A model generated the notes under the pieces. That model ran no database searches. It was not told the DNA's origin and saw only the letters and a list, made by a program, of their open reading frames with translations. 64,000 nt of DNA, from positions 1 through 64,000 of the forward strand of contig SCPD01000007.1 of NCBI GenBank assembly GCA_005502925.1, written 5' to 3'. This stretch comes from Rhizobiales bacterium Y(2018). GTDB lineage: Bacteria > Pseudomonadota > Alphaproteobacteria > Rhizobiales > Aestuariivirgaceae. This document shows positions 42,970 through 52,347 of this stretch, in pieces; the stretch's first letter is position 1; every line of letters begins with the position of its first letter. Made by a program: the position numbers and the translations under genes.

Positions 42970-43823
42970 TTCTCCCGGATGGCGAAGGCAATTGCCCGGT
43001 CGATCGCGTCCTTCACCGCAGGACTCTCCAGGCGCGCATCGAAACCATGCGGCGCGCCGGGCAGATTGACCACTTCAACCGCCGCATCGGCGCCAAGCAG
43101 CACCTTGACGGTCTCGTCCTGAAGGGCGTTGAGGCCTTTCATCTGATCGCCACCGGCCCTGAGGATGAGCAGCGGCATCTTGCGCCCGGCGATCGCCGCG
43201 GCGCTCTTCTGCAAGCTCATCCGCTGGGCGAGTTCGGGGCTGGTCAGCGGCTCGCTCGGGCTGCCGGGCACGATCCCGGTCGAGGGATAGAACAAGGCGA
43301 TCCGGGTGACGGCGAGCGGGCGCTTGTCCTCGACCAGCGACGGCGCCAGCAGCCCGCCGGCCGAAAAAGCGATGACGCTGACGCGCTTGCTGTCGAGCCC
43401 CCGTCCCTCGCCTTGCGCCGCGAGCCAGGCCAGCACCTGATCCAGCTGGCTGAGCGCCAGATCGAGCTCGCGTTTCGGCACGCCCAACGAATGGTCATAC
43501 ATCACCGCCGCCGCCCCCGAGGCGGCAATGACCGTGCCCCAGTCGCGATAGACCTGCCAGACGCTCGCCGGCGCCTTGATCTCGGCCGGAATGCCGCCAT
43601 GCATCAGAAGCACGATCGGCAGCTTGCTCTTGCCCTCCCCTTTGGGCGTCGACAGCGTGATCTTGACGGGCGAACCATCGGCGCGCTGGCCAATCGTCAC
43701 CTCTTCCTTCAACACGTCGGCGCTGACGAGCGGATGGCGCAAGGGTGGATTGTCCTGCGCCTGCACGGAGCCACCGAACACCACAAGCAGCAGCGACAGA
43801 AGGCAGGCGGCTTTCAACCTCAT
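42966..43823 (-). CDS. secreted alpha/beta hydrolase, dienelactone hydrolase-like
   Basis: This is a 285-residue exported hydrolase. A signal peptide (MRLKAACLLSLLLVVFGGSVQAQ) precedes an alpha/beta core: PIVLLMHGGIP (oxyanion), SVIAFSAGGLLAP with the Ser nucleophile, and LPGAPHGF with the histidine; the acid is probably in LLILRAGGDQM. Family members act on esters or dienelactones. The ATG at 43823 follows GGAGG at good spacing. Its stop lies inside the -35 of the TetR gene that follows on the same strand. Confidence 0.83.
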   Translation of the reverse strand: MRLKAACLLSLLLVVFGGSVQAQDNPPLRHPLVSADVLKEEVTIGQRADGSPVKITLSTPKGEGKSKLPIVLLMHGGIPAEIKAPASVWQVYRDWGTVIAASGAAAVMYDHSLGVPKRELDLALSQLDQVLAWLAAQGEGRGLDSKRVSVIAFSAGGLLAPSLVEDKRPLAVTRIALFYPSTGIVPGSPSEPLTSPELAQRMSLQKSAAAIAGRKMPLLILRAGGDQMKGLNALQDETVKVLLGADAAVEVVNLPGAPHGFDARLESPAVKDAIDRAIAFAIREN

Positions 43824-43930
43824 GATCATCCTCCGGGAAACAAGCTTCCCTTGCCGCTTTAGCAAGGCAGGCCCGGGACACGCGTTTCCGCGATTGCTAA
43901 CTCGCGTTGCACTGACAACACATTCGACAG

Positions 43931-44845
43931 TCACACCGCCCCGTTTTGTTCCAGAACGGCATATTCCTTGGCCAAGCGATCGAGCAGTGCCCGCACCGAA
44001 GGCAGCAGCCCGCGCCGCGATGGGAAAGCTGCGTGGATGATGCCTGAGCGTGGCGCCCAACCCGGCAGCACATCGATGAGGCGTCCGGCGCGCAGATCTT
44101 CCTGCACCACGAAGGTCGGCAACTGGCAGACGCCGACACCCTGAAGCGTCGCCAGCCTGAGCGCCACCATGTCCTCGGTCACGAAGCGTGGCCGGTGGCG
44201 GACGACGCTTGTCGCGCCATGGGCATCTTCGAGCCGCCATTCATGTTCCGGGCGCGCCGGTTCCCAGGCAAGGCTCGGCAGCAGAGCGAGATCCGCCGGC
44301 ACGAGTGCGCGCGGCAAATCCTTGACGATCGCGGGCGCCGCCACCAGCCGCTGCGTGCTTTCCGCCAGCTTGCGGATCACCAGATCACTGTCCTCGAGCG
44401 GCGGGAAACGCACCCTGATCGCCAGATCGAAGCCCTCGCGGATGACATCGACCCGCCGGTTGGTGCTTTCGAGCTGTACGTCCACCTTCGGACAGTCGGC
44501 CACAAAACGCGCGATGATCTCGCCGAGATGAAAATAGATCACCGATGATGGACAGGCCAGCCGCACCGTCCCTTGCGGCTCGGACCTCATCCGGTCGATG
44601 GCTTCTTGCGCCGCATCCGCCTCGACCATCATCGCCACGCAATGCTGGTAATATTCGCGCCCGATCTCGGTGACCGCGAAGCGCCGCGTCGAGCGCTGGA
44701 TCAGGCGGACCCCGAGGCGTTCCTCGAGCAGACCGATGCGCCGGCTGAGCCTGGAGCGCGGCATGCCAAGTTTGCGGGCGGCTGCGGCGAAGCCGTTCTG
44801 CTCCACGACATCGACGAAGAAACGGAGATCGTTCAAGTCCTGCAT
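43931..44845 (-). CDS. LysR-family transcriptional regulator
   Basis: This 304-residue protein has an N-terminal LysR helix-turn-helix (FFVDVVEQNGFAAAARKLGMPRSRLSRRIGLLEERLGVRL, in parts) and a periplasmic-binding-like effector domain. It is divergent from the pirin gene and two YcaC-like genes, as is frequent for pirin loci. The ATG at 44845 gives the usual MxDLNDLRFF start. The spacer contains the dyad TGTCCT-N6-AGGACA, a likely LysR box. Confidence 0.88.
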   Translation of the reverse strand: MQDLNDLRFFVDVVEQNGFAAAARKLGMPRSRLSRRIGLLEERLGVRLIQRSTRRFAVTEIGREYYQHCVAMMVEADAAQEAIDRMRSEPQGTVRLACPSSVIYFHLGEIIARFVADCPKVDVQLESTNRRVDVIREGFDLAIRVRFPPLEDSDLVIRKLAESTQRLVAAPAIVKDLPRALVPADLALLPSLAWEPARPEHEWRLEDAHGATSVVRHRPRFVTEDMVALRLATLQGVGVCQLPTFVVQEDLRAGRLIDVLPGWAPRSGIIHAAFPSRRGLLPSVRALLDRLAKEYAVLEQNGAV

Positions 44846-44852
44846 GGCCAAT

Positions 44853-44870
44853 TGTCCTAATTTCAGGACA
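44853..44870. promoter_or_regulatory. dyad, candidate LysR operator for the pirin operon
   Basis: TGTCCT (44853-44858) and AGGACA (44865-44870) are perfect inverted arms six bases apart, eight bases ahead of the LysR start and about 90 bases ahead of the pirin gene. The position suits the recognition site in a divergent LysR promoter. Confidence 0.6.
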
Positions 44871-44963
44871 TTGTAACTCGAAAAGGCTGCCTACCGCCAG
44901 TATTGGTGCAGCCATATGTTCTCCGCACCACGATCCCTCAGGGATCCCGCAAGGAGACTTCAG

Positions 44964-45836
44964 ATGAGAAAGATCTTAGGAATTTACGGCGGCACCCGCC
45001 CCCACTGGGTCGGCGACGGCTTCCCGGTCCGCTCCCTCTTCTCGCATGCGAGCCATGGCGGGCATATGGGCCCCTTCCTGCTTCTCGATTATGCCGGCCC
45101 CGCCAGGTTCGAGCCGGCGGATCAGCCCCGCGGTGTCGGCGTCCATCCCCATAAGGGCTTCGAGACAGTGACCATCGTCTATGAGGGCGAGGTCGAGCAC
45201 CGCGACTCGACCGGCCGCGGCGGCGTCATCGGTCCCGGCGACGTGCAGTGGATGACCGCTGCCAATGGCATCCTGCATGAAGAGTTCCATTCCAAGGCCT
45301 TCACCGCCAAGGGTGGCACGCTGGAAATGGTGCAGCTCTGGGTCAATCTTCCCGCCCGGGATAAGACGGCTACGCCTGGTTATCAGGCCCTGCTCGCCGG
45401 CGACATTCCCTCGGTCGCGCTCGCCGGCGGCACCGGCACGCTGCGCGTCATCGCCGGCGACTATCAGGACCACAAAGGCCCGGCCCACACCTTCACGCCG
45501 ATCGATGTGTGGGATGTTTCGCTCAAGCGCGGCAAGCGCGCCGAGCTGACGTTGCCCGAAGGCCGCACGCTGGCCGTCATCGTGCTGAAGGGTTCGGTCC
45601 GCTTCAATGACGACGCCACCGCCGGCGAGGCGCAGTTCGCCTTGTTCGACCGCGTGGGTGGCGCCATCGCGATCGAGGCTGACGGTGACGCTCAGCTGCT
45701 CGTCCTGAGCGGCGAGCCGATCGACGAGCCCGTCGTCATGCACGGCCCCTTCGTCATGAACAGCGTGGAAGAGATCCGCCAGGCCATCACCGATTTCCAG
45801 AGCGGCCGCTTCGGGTCGATCACGGAAAACGCCTAA
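44964..45836 (+). CDS. pirin family protein
   Basis: This 290-residue bicupin has the pirin signature in the N-terminal cupin: GVHPHKGFETVTIVYEGEVEHRDSTG with metal-ligand His and Glu residues and QWMTAANGILHEEFHSK. Bacterial pirins have been found with quercetinase activity or as redox modulators, but the substrate here is unknown. The ATG at 44964 follows AAGGAG. It is the first gene of the LysR-controlled operon with the two hydrolases. Confidence 0.92.
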   Translation: MRKILGIYGGTRPHWVGDGFPVRSLFSHASHGGHMGPFLLLDYAGPARFEPADQPRGVGVHPHKGFETVTIVYEGEVEHRDSTGRGGVIGPGDVQWMTAANGILHEEFHSKAFTAKGGTLEMVQLWVNLPARDKTATPGYQALLAGDIPSVALAGGTGTLRVIAGDYQDHKGPAHTFTPIDVWDVSLKRGKRAELTLPEGRTLAVIVLKGSVRFNDDATAGEAQFALFDRVGGAIAIEADGDAQLLVLSGEPIDEPVVMHGPFVMNSVEEIRQAITDFQSGRFGSITENA

Positions 45837-45860
45837 GCCACAACCCAAGGAGAAATGACC

Positions 45861-46487
45861 ATGTCCAACCCCTACAAGCGTCTCGACAAGGACCAGGCGG
45901 CGGTGCTGCTGGTCGACCATCAGACCGGACTCCTGTCGCTGGTGCGCGACATCGATCCCGACAAGTTCAAGAACAACGTGCTGGCACTTGCCGATCTCGC
46001 CCGCTACTTCAAGCTACCGACGATCCTGACCACCAGCTTCGAGGACGGGCCGAACGGTCCGCTGGTGCCGGAACTCAAGGCGACATTCCCCGACGCGCCC
46101 TTCATCCCGCGCCCCGGCCAGATCAATGCCTGGGACAATGAGGACTTCGTCAAGGCGATCAAGGCGACCGGCAAGAAGCAGTTGATCATCGCCGGCGTCG
46201 TGACCGAAGTATGCGTCGCCTTCCCGGCTCTCTCGGCCTTGGCTGAAGGCTTCGACGTCTTCGTCGTCACCGACGCGTCGGGCACCTTCAACGAGATCAC
46301 GCGGCACTCCGCTTGGGACCGCATGTCGGCGGCCGGCGCCCAGCTCATGACCTGGTTCGGCGTCGCCTGCGAGTTGCATCGCGACTGGCGCAACGATGTC
46401 GAGGGCCTCGGCACACTCTTCGCCAACCACATTCCCGACTATCGCAACCTGATGACCAGCTACTCGATGCTGGCGTCGAAGAAATAG
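45861..46487 (+). CDS. ycaC: YcaC-type isochorismatase-family hydrolase
   Basis: This 208-residue cysteine hydrolase closely resembles E. coli YcaC, whose substrate is not established. The catalytic Asp19 is in VLLVDHQTGLL and Cys118 in GVVTEVCVAFPALSA, matching YcaC numbering. NAWDNEDFVKAIKATGKKQL and NEITRHSAWDRMSAAGAQL are also shared. AAGGAG is well placed for the ATG at 45861; an ATG at 45855 is too close. It is followed nine bases later by a second family member. Confidence 0.92.
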   Translation: MSNPYKRLDKDQAAVLLVDHQTGLLSLVRDIDPDKFKNNVLALADLARYFKLPTILTTSFEDGPNGPLVPELKATFPDAPFIPRPGQINAWDNEDFVKAIKATGKKQLIIAGVVTEVCVAFPALSALAEGFDVFVVTDASGTFNEITRHSAWDRMSAAGAQLMTWFGVACELHRDWRNDVEGLGTLFANHIPDYRNLMTSYSMLASKK

Positions 46488-46496
46488 GAGACCATC

Positions 46497-47171
<675 letters not shown>

Positions 47172-47178
47172 CGAAATG

Positions 47179-47212
47179 AGCGGCCATGGCGATGCCCCAT
47201 GGCCGCTTTCTT
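47179..47212 (+). terminator. intrinsic terminator of the pirin operon
   Basis: AGCGGCCATGG (47179-47189) pairs perfectly with CCATGGCCGCT (47197-47207) across a seven-base loop, followed by TTTCTT. It ends the pirin-hydrolase transcript and runs into the stop of the opposite-strand antiporter gene. Confidence 0.85.
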
Positions 47213-48299
47213 AGGGCACGATGGTCGTGAACAGATAGACCGCGAAAATGACGAGATGCACCGCGCCCTGCAGCACGGTCGTCCGTCCGGTGCCGAGCGA
47301 CAAGGTGGCGACCAACAGCGACAGCGCGAGCAGCACCATGCCCTTGTGATCGAGCCCGAGCACCAGCGTCCAGCCGGTGGCGACCGCCACCATCGCCACC
47401 GCCGGAATGGTGAGCCCGATCGAGGCCAGCGCCGAGCCGAGCGCCAGATTGAGGCTCGTCTGCAGCCGGTTGTAACGCGCGGCCTTCAGCGCGGCGAGGC
47501 TTTCCGGCAGGAGCACGATGGCGGCGATGATGATGCCGACGACGGCTTTGGGGGCGCCCGCGGCCGAAACCGCGGATTCTATCGTGGGCGACAGCGCCTT
47601 GGCGAGCAGCACGACGGCGCCGAGGCAGATGATGAGAAGCCCGCCGCTGAACAGCGCGGTGCTGCTGCTCGGCGGCGCCGCATGCGCAGCCTCGTCATGC
47701 GCGGCCTTGCCCTCGGGCAGGAAATAGTCGCGGTGCCGCACCGTCTGCACCAGCACGAAGGCGCCATAGAGCGTCAGCGAGGCGATCGCGATCATGATGA
47801 GCTGACCCGGCGAATAGATCGGCCCCGCCACCGTCGTCGTCGCATTGGGCAGGATCAGCGTGATGACCGACATGGCGGCAAGCGTCGCCAGCGCGGCGTT
47901 GACGCCATAGAGCCCGAAAGCCTGCTCGCCATGGCGCGATCCGCCGACCAGAAGGCAGATGCCCACCATGCCGTTGAGGATGATCATGATCGCGGCGAAG
48001 ATCGTGTCGCGCGCCAGCGCCGCCGTCGTCTCACCTCCCGCCAGCATAAGAGATACGATCAGCGCCACTTCGATCACCGTCACCGCCAGCGCCAGCACCA
48101 GCGTGCCGAACGGTTCGCCGACCCGATGGGCGACGACCTCGGCGTGATGCACCGCCGCCAGCACGCAGGCGACGAGCCCGGCGCCGATCGCAATGTCGTA
48201 GAGCGGATGAGAGAAGCCGAGCGACACGGCAAGCAGCACCCAACCCGCAATCGGGCTGAGCCAGGTCCAGATGGGCAGATAGTCGCGCAGCATGATCAA
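47211..48299 (-). CDS. chaA: ChaA-type Ca2+(Na+)/H+ antiporter
   Basis: This 362-residue inner-membrane antiporter of the CaCA superfamily has about 11 hydrophobic segments. The two inverted alpha-repeats are visible: GEPFGTLVLALAVTVIEVALIVSL, and PESLAALKAARYNRLQTSLNLALGSALASIGLTIP in parts, with the acidic ion-binding Glu in each. HHAEVVAHRVGEPFG is typical of ChaA. A soluble loop between the halves (about 205-225) contains HDEAAHAA. It is followed on the same strand by nothing before the terminator and overlaps it by one base. Confidence 0.88.
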   Translation of the reverse strand: MIMLRDYLPIWTWLSPIAGWVLLAVSLGFSHPLYDIAIGAGLVACVLAAVHHAEVVAHRVGEPFGTLVLALAVTVIEVALIVSLMLAGGETTAALARDTIFAAIMIILNGMVGICLLVGGSRHGEQAFGLYGVNAALATLAAMSVITLILPNATTTVAGPIYSPGQLIMIAIASLTLYGAFVLVQTVRHRDYFLPEGKAAHDEAAHAAPPSSSTALFSGGLLIICLGAVVLLAKALSPTIESAVSAAGAPKAVVGIIIAAIVLLPESLAALKAARYNRLQTSLNLALGSALASIGLTIPAVAMVAVATGWTLVLGLDHKGMVLLALSLLVATLSLGTGRTTVLQGAVHLVIFAVYLFTTIVP

Positions 48300-48314
48300 T
48301 CCGTTCTTCGAGGC

Positions 48315-48833
48315 TTAAGACAATCCACAGGTGAGGCAGAGAAGCGGAGCGCCGTCATCTTTCTGGACAGTCTTCGTGACCGTCAAGCCCGACCCCGCGA
48401 GCTGCTCCCGGACGAGGTCGGCAATCCGGCTCCGCTGCACCGCCGCCGGCGGCTCATAGAAGAGAAACAGCCTGCCCGCCTTCTTCAACAATTTCCTGAC
48501 GACCGGCAGCTCAGGTCCGGGATCGGTCCAGAACACATTGACGTTGATGGCGAAAATCTTGTCGAACGGGCCGTCCGCGCTGCCCAGATCGGCCAGCGCC
48601 GCATGGCGGAAGAGCGCCTTGCCGGTCGTTTCCCAGTCCCGGCCCGCTTTACGGGCCACGGCGATGCCGGTAGCCGAGCGGTCGATGGCGAGGATGCGCC
48701 CGCTCTTCAGGCGGGGCACAATCAGGGATACCGCCAGTCCCTTGCCGCACCCGACCTCGAGCAGCACATCAGAAGGCCGGACCGCCAGGGTCTCGACCGC
48801 CCAGCCGATTCGTTCGGGGATCCTGGATGCCAT
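48315..48833 (-). CDS. class I SAM-dependent methyltransferase
   Basis: This is a 172-residue small methyltransferase. Motif I is LLEVGCGKGLAVSLIV, followed by the acidic ILAIDRS loop, and FDKIFAINVNVFWTDPG is the catalytic-loop region. Similarity to known enzymes is low, so the substrate is unknown. I chose the ATG at 48833, close to a natural start MASRIPERIG; the frame extends to 48863. The gene is 15 bases upstream of chaA on the same strand. Confidence 0.8.
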   Translation of the reverse strand: MASRIPERIGWAVETLAVRPSDVLLEVGCGKGLAVSLIVPRLKSGRILAIDRSATGIAVARKAGRDWETTGKALFRHAALADLGSADGPFDKIFAINVNVFWTDPGPELPVVRKLLKKAGRLFLFYEPPAAVQRSRIADLVREQLAGSGLTVTKTVQKDDGAPLLCLTCGLS

Positions 48834-49042
48834 CCCGCCACTATCGCCCATCCGCCCGGCCAACGGAACGTCTCAAATCCGGGCGCCTTTTTCCGTTCTG
48901 CCGCCACAAAGCGGGGTGATAAGTAACTTGCCCAAAGGGCATAGAGCTTTAGAATTGCCGGGTGGTGCCGCTCATGTGATGAACGGCCCGCTGCATGTTT
49001 GATACATCCCGATTCCTTCCATAGCCTTGGTGCGATGACCCC

Positions 49043-51283
49043 ATGATGAAGAAGTACCTGATGGCCGGCACGGCAAGTGCCCTCCTCGCCCTCACCGCTG
49101 TGCCTAATCTGGCCGAGGCCAAGACGCGGATGCTGCTGGTCGGTGTCGCCGACTACAATGAGGACTCAGGAATCCGCGACCTTCTAGGCCCGCGCAACGA
49201 CGTTTCCATCATGTGGCGGCTGTTCAAGTCGCGTGGTGTCGATCCCAAAGACATCACCGTGCTGAGCGACACCATTCCGGAAGGCGCCGAATATCCGGCC
49301 ATGAACGGAGCGGCCACCATCGAGAACATCCGCGCCGCCTTCGACAAGATCGCCGCCGAGACCGGTCCTGAAGACGATTTCATCTTCTATTATTCGGGCC
49401 ACGGCACGCGCCAGCCGGACAACGACCCCTCCGCTGAGATCGAGCCCGAGGCCGACGGCTACGACCAGGTCCTGCTGCCGTCCAATACCGGCCCCTATGA
49501 CCCGACCGGCGGCGGCATCAAGAATGCCCTCGTCGATGACGAGCTGGGCCAGAAGCTGGACGCCATCCGCGCCAAGGGCAGCTTCGTCTGGGCAATCATC
49601 GATTCCTGCAATTCCGGCACCGTGACGCGCGGCGACAGCGTCACGCGCTCGATCGATCCGGCCGCGCTCGGCGTTCCCGACAAGCCCGCGACGACCACGG
49701 CCAACGCCACACGCGGCGGCACCCGCAAGGGCGCCCTCAGCGTCACCAATCAGAGCGACCTCGTCGGCTTCTACGCGGTCGATGCCTTCGACGAGGCGAT
49801 CGAACGCCCCTTCACCGGCTACAGCCTGCCGATGGTGGGCGATGGCAAGACCCAACGCATGGGCGTCTTCACCAACGCGCTCCATCACGCGCTGACCCAG
49901 GGCACGGCGCAAACCTTCGCCGATCTGGCGCGTGAGATCTCCGCCGATCTGCAGACCGACCGCTCGGGCGGGCGCGTTCCACAGCCCGTTTTCGACGGCG
50001 TGCTCGACCGCCCTGTACCCGGCACAGCCAGCAAGGGCCCGCGCCTCATCACCTCGATCATCACCGATGAGACGGTGGCGGTCCCGCAGGGCGTGCTGCA
50101 TGGCTTCGAGGAAGGCTCGAAGGTCGAGCTCTATGCGCCGGGCAAGAGCGATGCGCCGATCGGCAAGGCCATTATTGTAAGCGCCGAAGCCGCCTCGAGC
50201 CAGGCCGGCAACATCTTCTGGACGGATGGCGCTCAGAAGGTCACCTCCGGCCCGATCACGGTGCGGCTCACCGAACAGGCGGTGAGCTTCCGCTATGCCG
50301 TCTCGCCGCCGCCCGCTGACGACCTCAAGGCAGGCGTGGAATCCGACACCGTATCCAAGGCCGTCGATCTCGCTTTCGGCAAGGAGTCGGGCGCGGCCGA
50401 GATCGGCATCAATATGGGCGAACCGGGCAATCCCGACGGCGACGTGCTGCTCAGGGCCCAGAACGGCCGCTTGTGGATCATGCGCCCCGACCGCCCGCTC
50501 GACACCAAGGCGGGAAGCTTCGGCGAGACACCGTCGATCGCGATCGGCGACGATCCGCAGAAGCTCGCCGAGAAGGTCAAGCAGGCGGTGTGGTCGCTGT
50601 CGCGCGCCGAGAAGCTGATCCGCTTCGCCTCCTCGATCGGCTCATCGCAGGATCCCAATACCGACCGGCCGGAGATCACCGCCACCATCGAGCGCAAGGG
50701 CGACAAGAGCGCCGATCCGGCGAGCACCTGCGCCAAGCCGGATAAGAACGCGCAAGGCAAGCCGCTCGCCGCCTTCTCCCCGCAAGGTGTCGGCAATTGC
50801 GACACGGTGCGCTTCAAGATCTCCAACGAGACGGACCAGACCTATTACATCGCCGCCTTTTATGTCGATGCGCTGGGCGGCGTGATGCCGCTGTCGAGCC
50901 AGGACAAAGCGCGCGGCTGCGTGCGCACGCTTTATTCGGGATCGGGCGAGGTCACCTATACGATCCAGATCAATACCTGGGACGCGAAGGACAAGCGCCC
51001 GGCGGCGATCGGCACCGAAAACGCGGTGATCCTCGCCATCCCGCAGGACGCTTCGAAGATCGCCCCCAGCATGTGCTCGCTGATCCAGCCGACATTGTCG
51101 GCGATGCAGCAGACCCGCAGTGTCGAGTCGGCGGCGACCCGCGGCTCGGCGCAGGGCAAGTCGCTGAAGAATCTGCTGGGCGGCATCACCGGCTCGGCGA
51201 CGCGCGCCGCGACCATCCAGGAAGACGAAGCTGGCGGTCCGGCAATGACTTCGAGCCTGTTCACCTTCGACGTGCGCCCGTAA
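49043..51283 (+). CDS. secreted caspase-like (metacaspase) protease
   Basis: This is a 746-residue exported protein with a signal peptide (residues 1-26, ending LAEA) and a caspase-fold peptidase C14 domain (about 27-310). The catalytic dyad is His120 in YYSGHG and Cys189 in IIDSCNSG. The acidic stretch EIEPEADGYDQVLLP between them is typical of metacaspases, which cut after Arg or Lys. A long C-terminal region (about 330-746) includes a DUF4384-like part (SNETDQTYYIAAFYVDALGGVMPL) with paired Cys residues. Location is periplasmic or outer surface. It starts a locus with envelope proteases and sensors to about 58785. Confidence 0.85.
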   Translation: MMKKYLMAGTASALLALTAVPNLAEAKTRMLLVGVADYNEDSGIRDLLGPRNDVSIMWRLFKSRGVDPKDITVLSDTIPEGAEYPAMNGAATIENIRAAFDKIAAETGPEDDFIFYYSGHGTRQPDNDPSAEIEPEADGYDQVLLPSNTGPYDPTGGGIKNALVDDELGQKLDAIRAKGSFVWAIIDSCNSGTVTRGDSVTRSIDPAALGVPDKPATTTANATRGGTRKGALSVTNQSDLVGFYAVDAFDEAIERPFTGYSLPMVGDGKTQRMGVFTNALHHALTQGTAQTFADLAREISADLQTDRSGGRVPQPVFDGVLDRPVPGTASKGPRLITSIITDETVAVPQGVLHGFEEGSKVELYAPGKSDAPIGKAIIVSAEAASSQAGNIFWTDGAQKVTSGPITVRLTEQAVSFRYAVSPPPADDLKAGVESDTVSKAVDLAFGKESGAAEIGINMGEPGNPDGDVLLRAQNGRLWIMRPDRPLDTKAGSFGETPSIAIGDDPQKLAEKVKQAVWSLSRAEKLIRFASSIGSSQDPNTDRPEITATIERKGDKSADPASTCAKPDKNAQGKPLAAFSPQGVGNCDTVRFKISNETDQTYYIAAFYVDALGGVMPLSSQDKARGCVRTLYSGSGEVTYTIQINTWDAKDKRPAAIGTENAVILAIPQDASKIAPSMCSLIQPTLSAMQQTRSVESAATRGSAQGKSLKNLLGGITGSATRAATIQEDEAGGPAMTSSLFTFDVRP

Positions 51284-51306
51284 CAAACGACGCGGCGAAC
51301 CTCATC

Positions 51307-51339
51307 CATCACTTCAGGTCAGAGCGACTTGAAGTGATG
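51307..51339. other. 14-bp hairpin between convergent genes
   Basis: CATCACTTCAGGTC (51307-51320) pairs with GACTTGAAGTGATG (51326-51339), with one G-T wobble and an AGAGC loop. It lies between the caspase gene and the L,D-transpeptidase gene and could end both transcripts, but no T-run follows on either strand. Confidence 0.5.
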
Positions 51340-51352
51340 ATGAAGGCGGATT

Positions 51353-52063
51353 TCAGTTCAGATTGAAATTGCGCTTCACGATCTGCGCCTTCGGCTTGAT
51401 CGTCTCTTCACGCGCCTGGAGCTGCGGCTCAGGTCTCACCGGCCTCGGCTGCGGATTGCGCGATCCCCTCTGCTTGACAACCACCTGGGCGCCCGGCTTC
51501 ACGCGCTCATAGAGATCGGCGACATCGACATTGAGAAGACGGATGCAGCCCGAGGAGACCGCTTTGCCGATGGAGCGCGGATCGGCGGTGCCGTGGATCC
51601 TGTAGAGGGTGTCGACCTTGCCCTGGAACAGATAAAGCGCCCTGGCGCCCAGCGGATTGGTGGGGCCGCCCGGCATGCCGTTCGCCCATCTGGCGGCGTT
51701 GGCGTCGCGCTTCACCATTTCGGCGGGCGGCGTCCAGCGCGGCCATTTCTGCTTCCACCGCACATCCGCCCGGCCCGACCAGGAAAAGCCCTGGCGGCCG
51801 ACGCCTATGCCATAGCGCAAGGCCTCGCCATTAGGTTGCACCAGATAGAGATAGCGATTGGCCGTATCGACCACGATGGTGCCCGGCTTCTCAGGACCCG
51901 AATAGCTCACCGCCTGGCGGCGGAATTTCTCCGGCACCAGAGCGACGTCGGATTCATCGATGGGGAATTGCTCGTCAGGATGGGCAATGGCGAGTGCGGC
52001 CGGCGCGCCAAGCGCGCAAGCGCCAAGGAGAGTCGAAAGTCTGAGCATTTGCCGGCGATTCAT
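51353..52063 (-). CDS. secreted L,D-transpeptidase (YkuD)
   Basis: This 236-residue exported enzyme cross-links peptidoglycan through 3-3 bonds or attaches proteins to it. The signal region is MNRRQMLRLSTLLGACALGAPAALA, a Tat-like or Sec signal. The YkuD domain includes IVVDTANRYLYLVQ and the catalytic HGTADPRSIGKAVSSGCIRL, with the nucleophilic Cys in SSGCIRL. The last 40 residues are Pro- and Arg-rich. It stands on the opposite strand to the caspase gene and ends about 70 bases from it. Confidence 0.93.
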   Translation of the reverse strand: MNRRQMLRLSTLLGACALGAPAALAIAHPDEQFPIDESDVALVPEKFRRQAVSYSGPEKPGTIVVDTANRYLYLVQPNGEALRYGIGVGRQGFSWSGRADVRWKQKWPRWTPPAEMVKRDANAARWANGMPGGPTNPLGARALYLFQGKVDTLYRIHGTADPRSIGKAVSSGCIRLLNVDVADLYERVKPGAQVVVKQRGSRNPQPRPVRPEPQLQAREETIKPKAQIVKRNFNLN

Positions 52064-52347
52064 GAGGCACCTTGAGATTGATTCCGTCGCCCAGAAGTAG
52101 CGGGAATAGATTCAAGAGTCTTTATCGCGGAGCGTCGCGGGGCGACATCACAACGATTTGATATTTCGCGATTATTACGTGTGGAGATGATGGCGCGGCG
52201 GCAAGCGCAGGAAGGCCCGCGCAGATCGACAACAGCACATTTGGCCGACAGCTCGGGGCTATTGGTCCATACACCATCCTCCAACTGGACAATATGCCCC
52301 AACGGCAGCCGGGTGTATAGTGAGGGCTCTCTCGGTGGGAGGACAGC

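Noticed and set aside
47199-48926. 575-codon open frame opposite chaA and the methyltransferase
   Set aside because: Spans two real genes and their gap on the other strand, with low-complexity Arg/His/Gln content.
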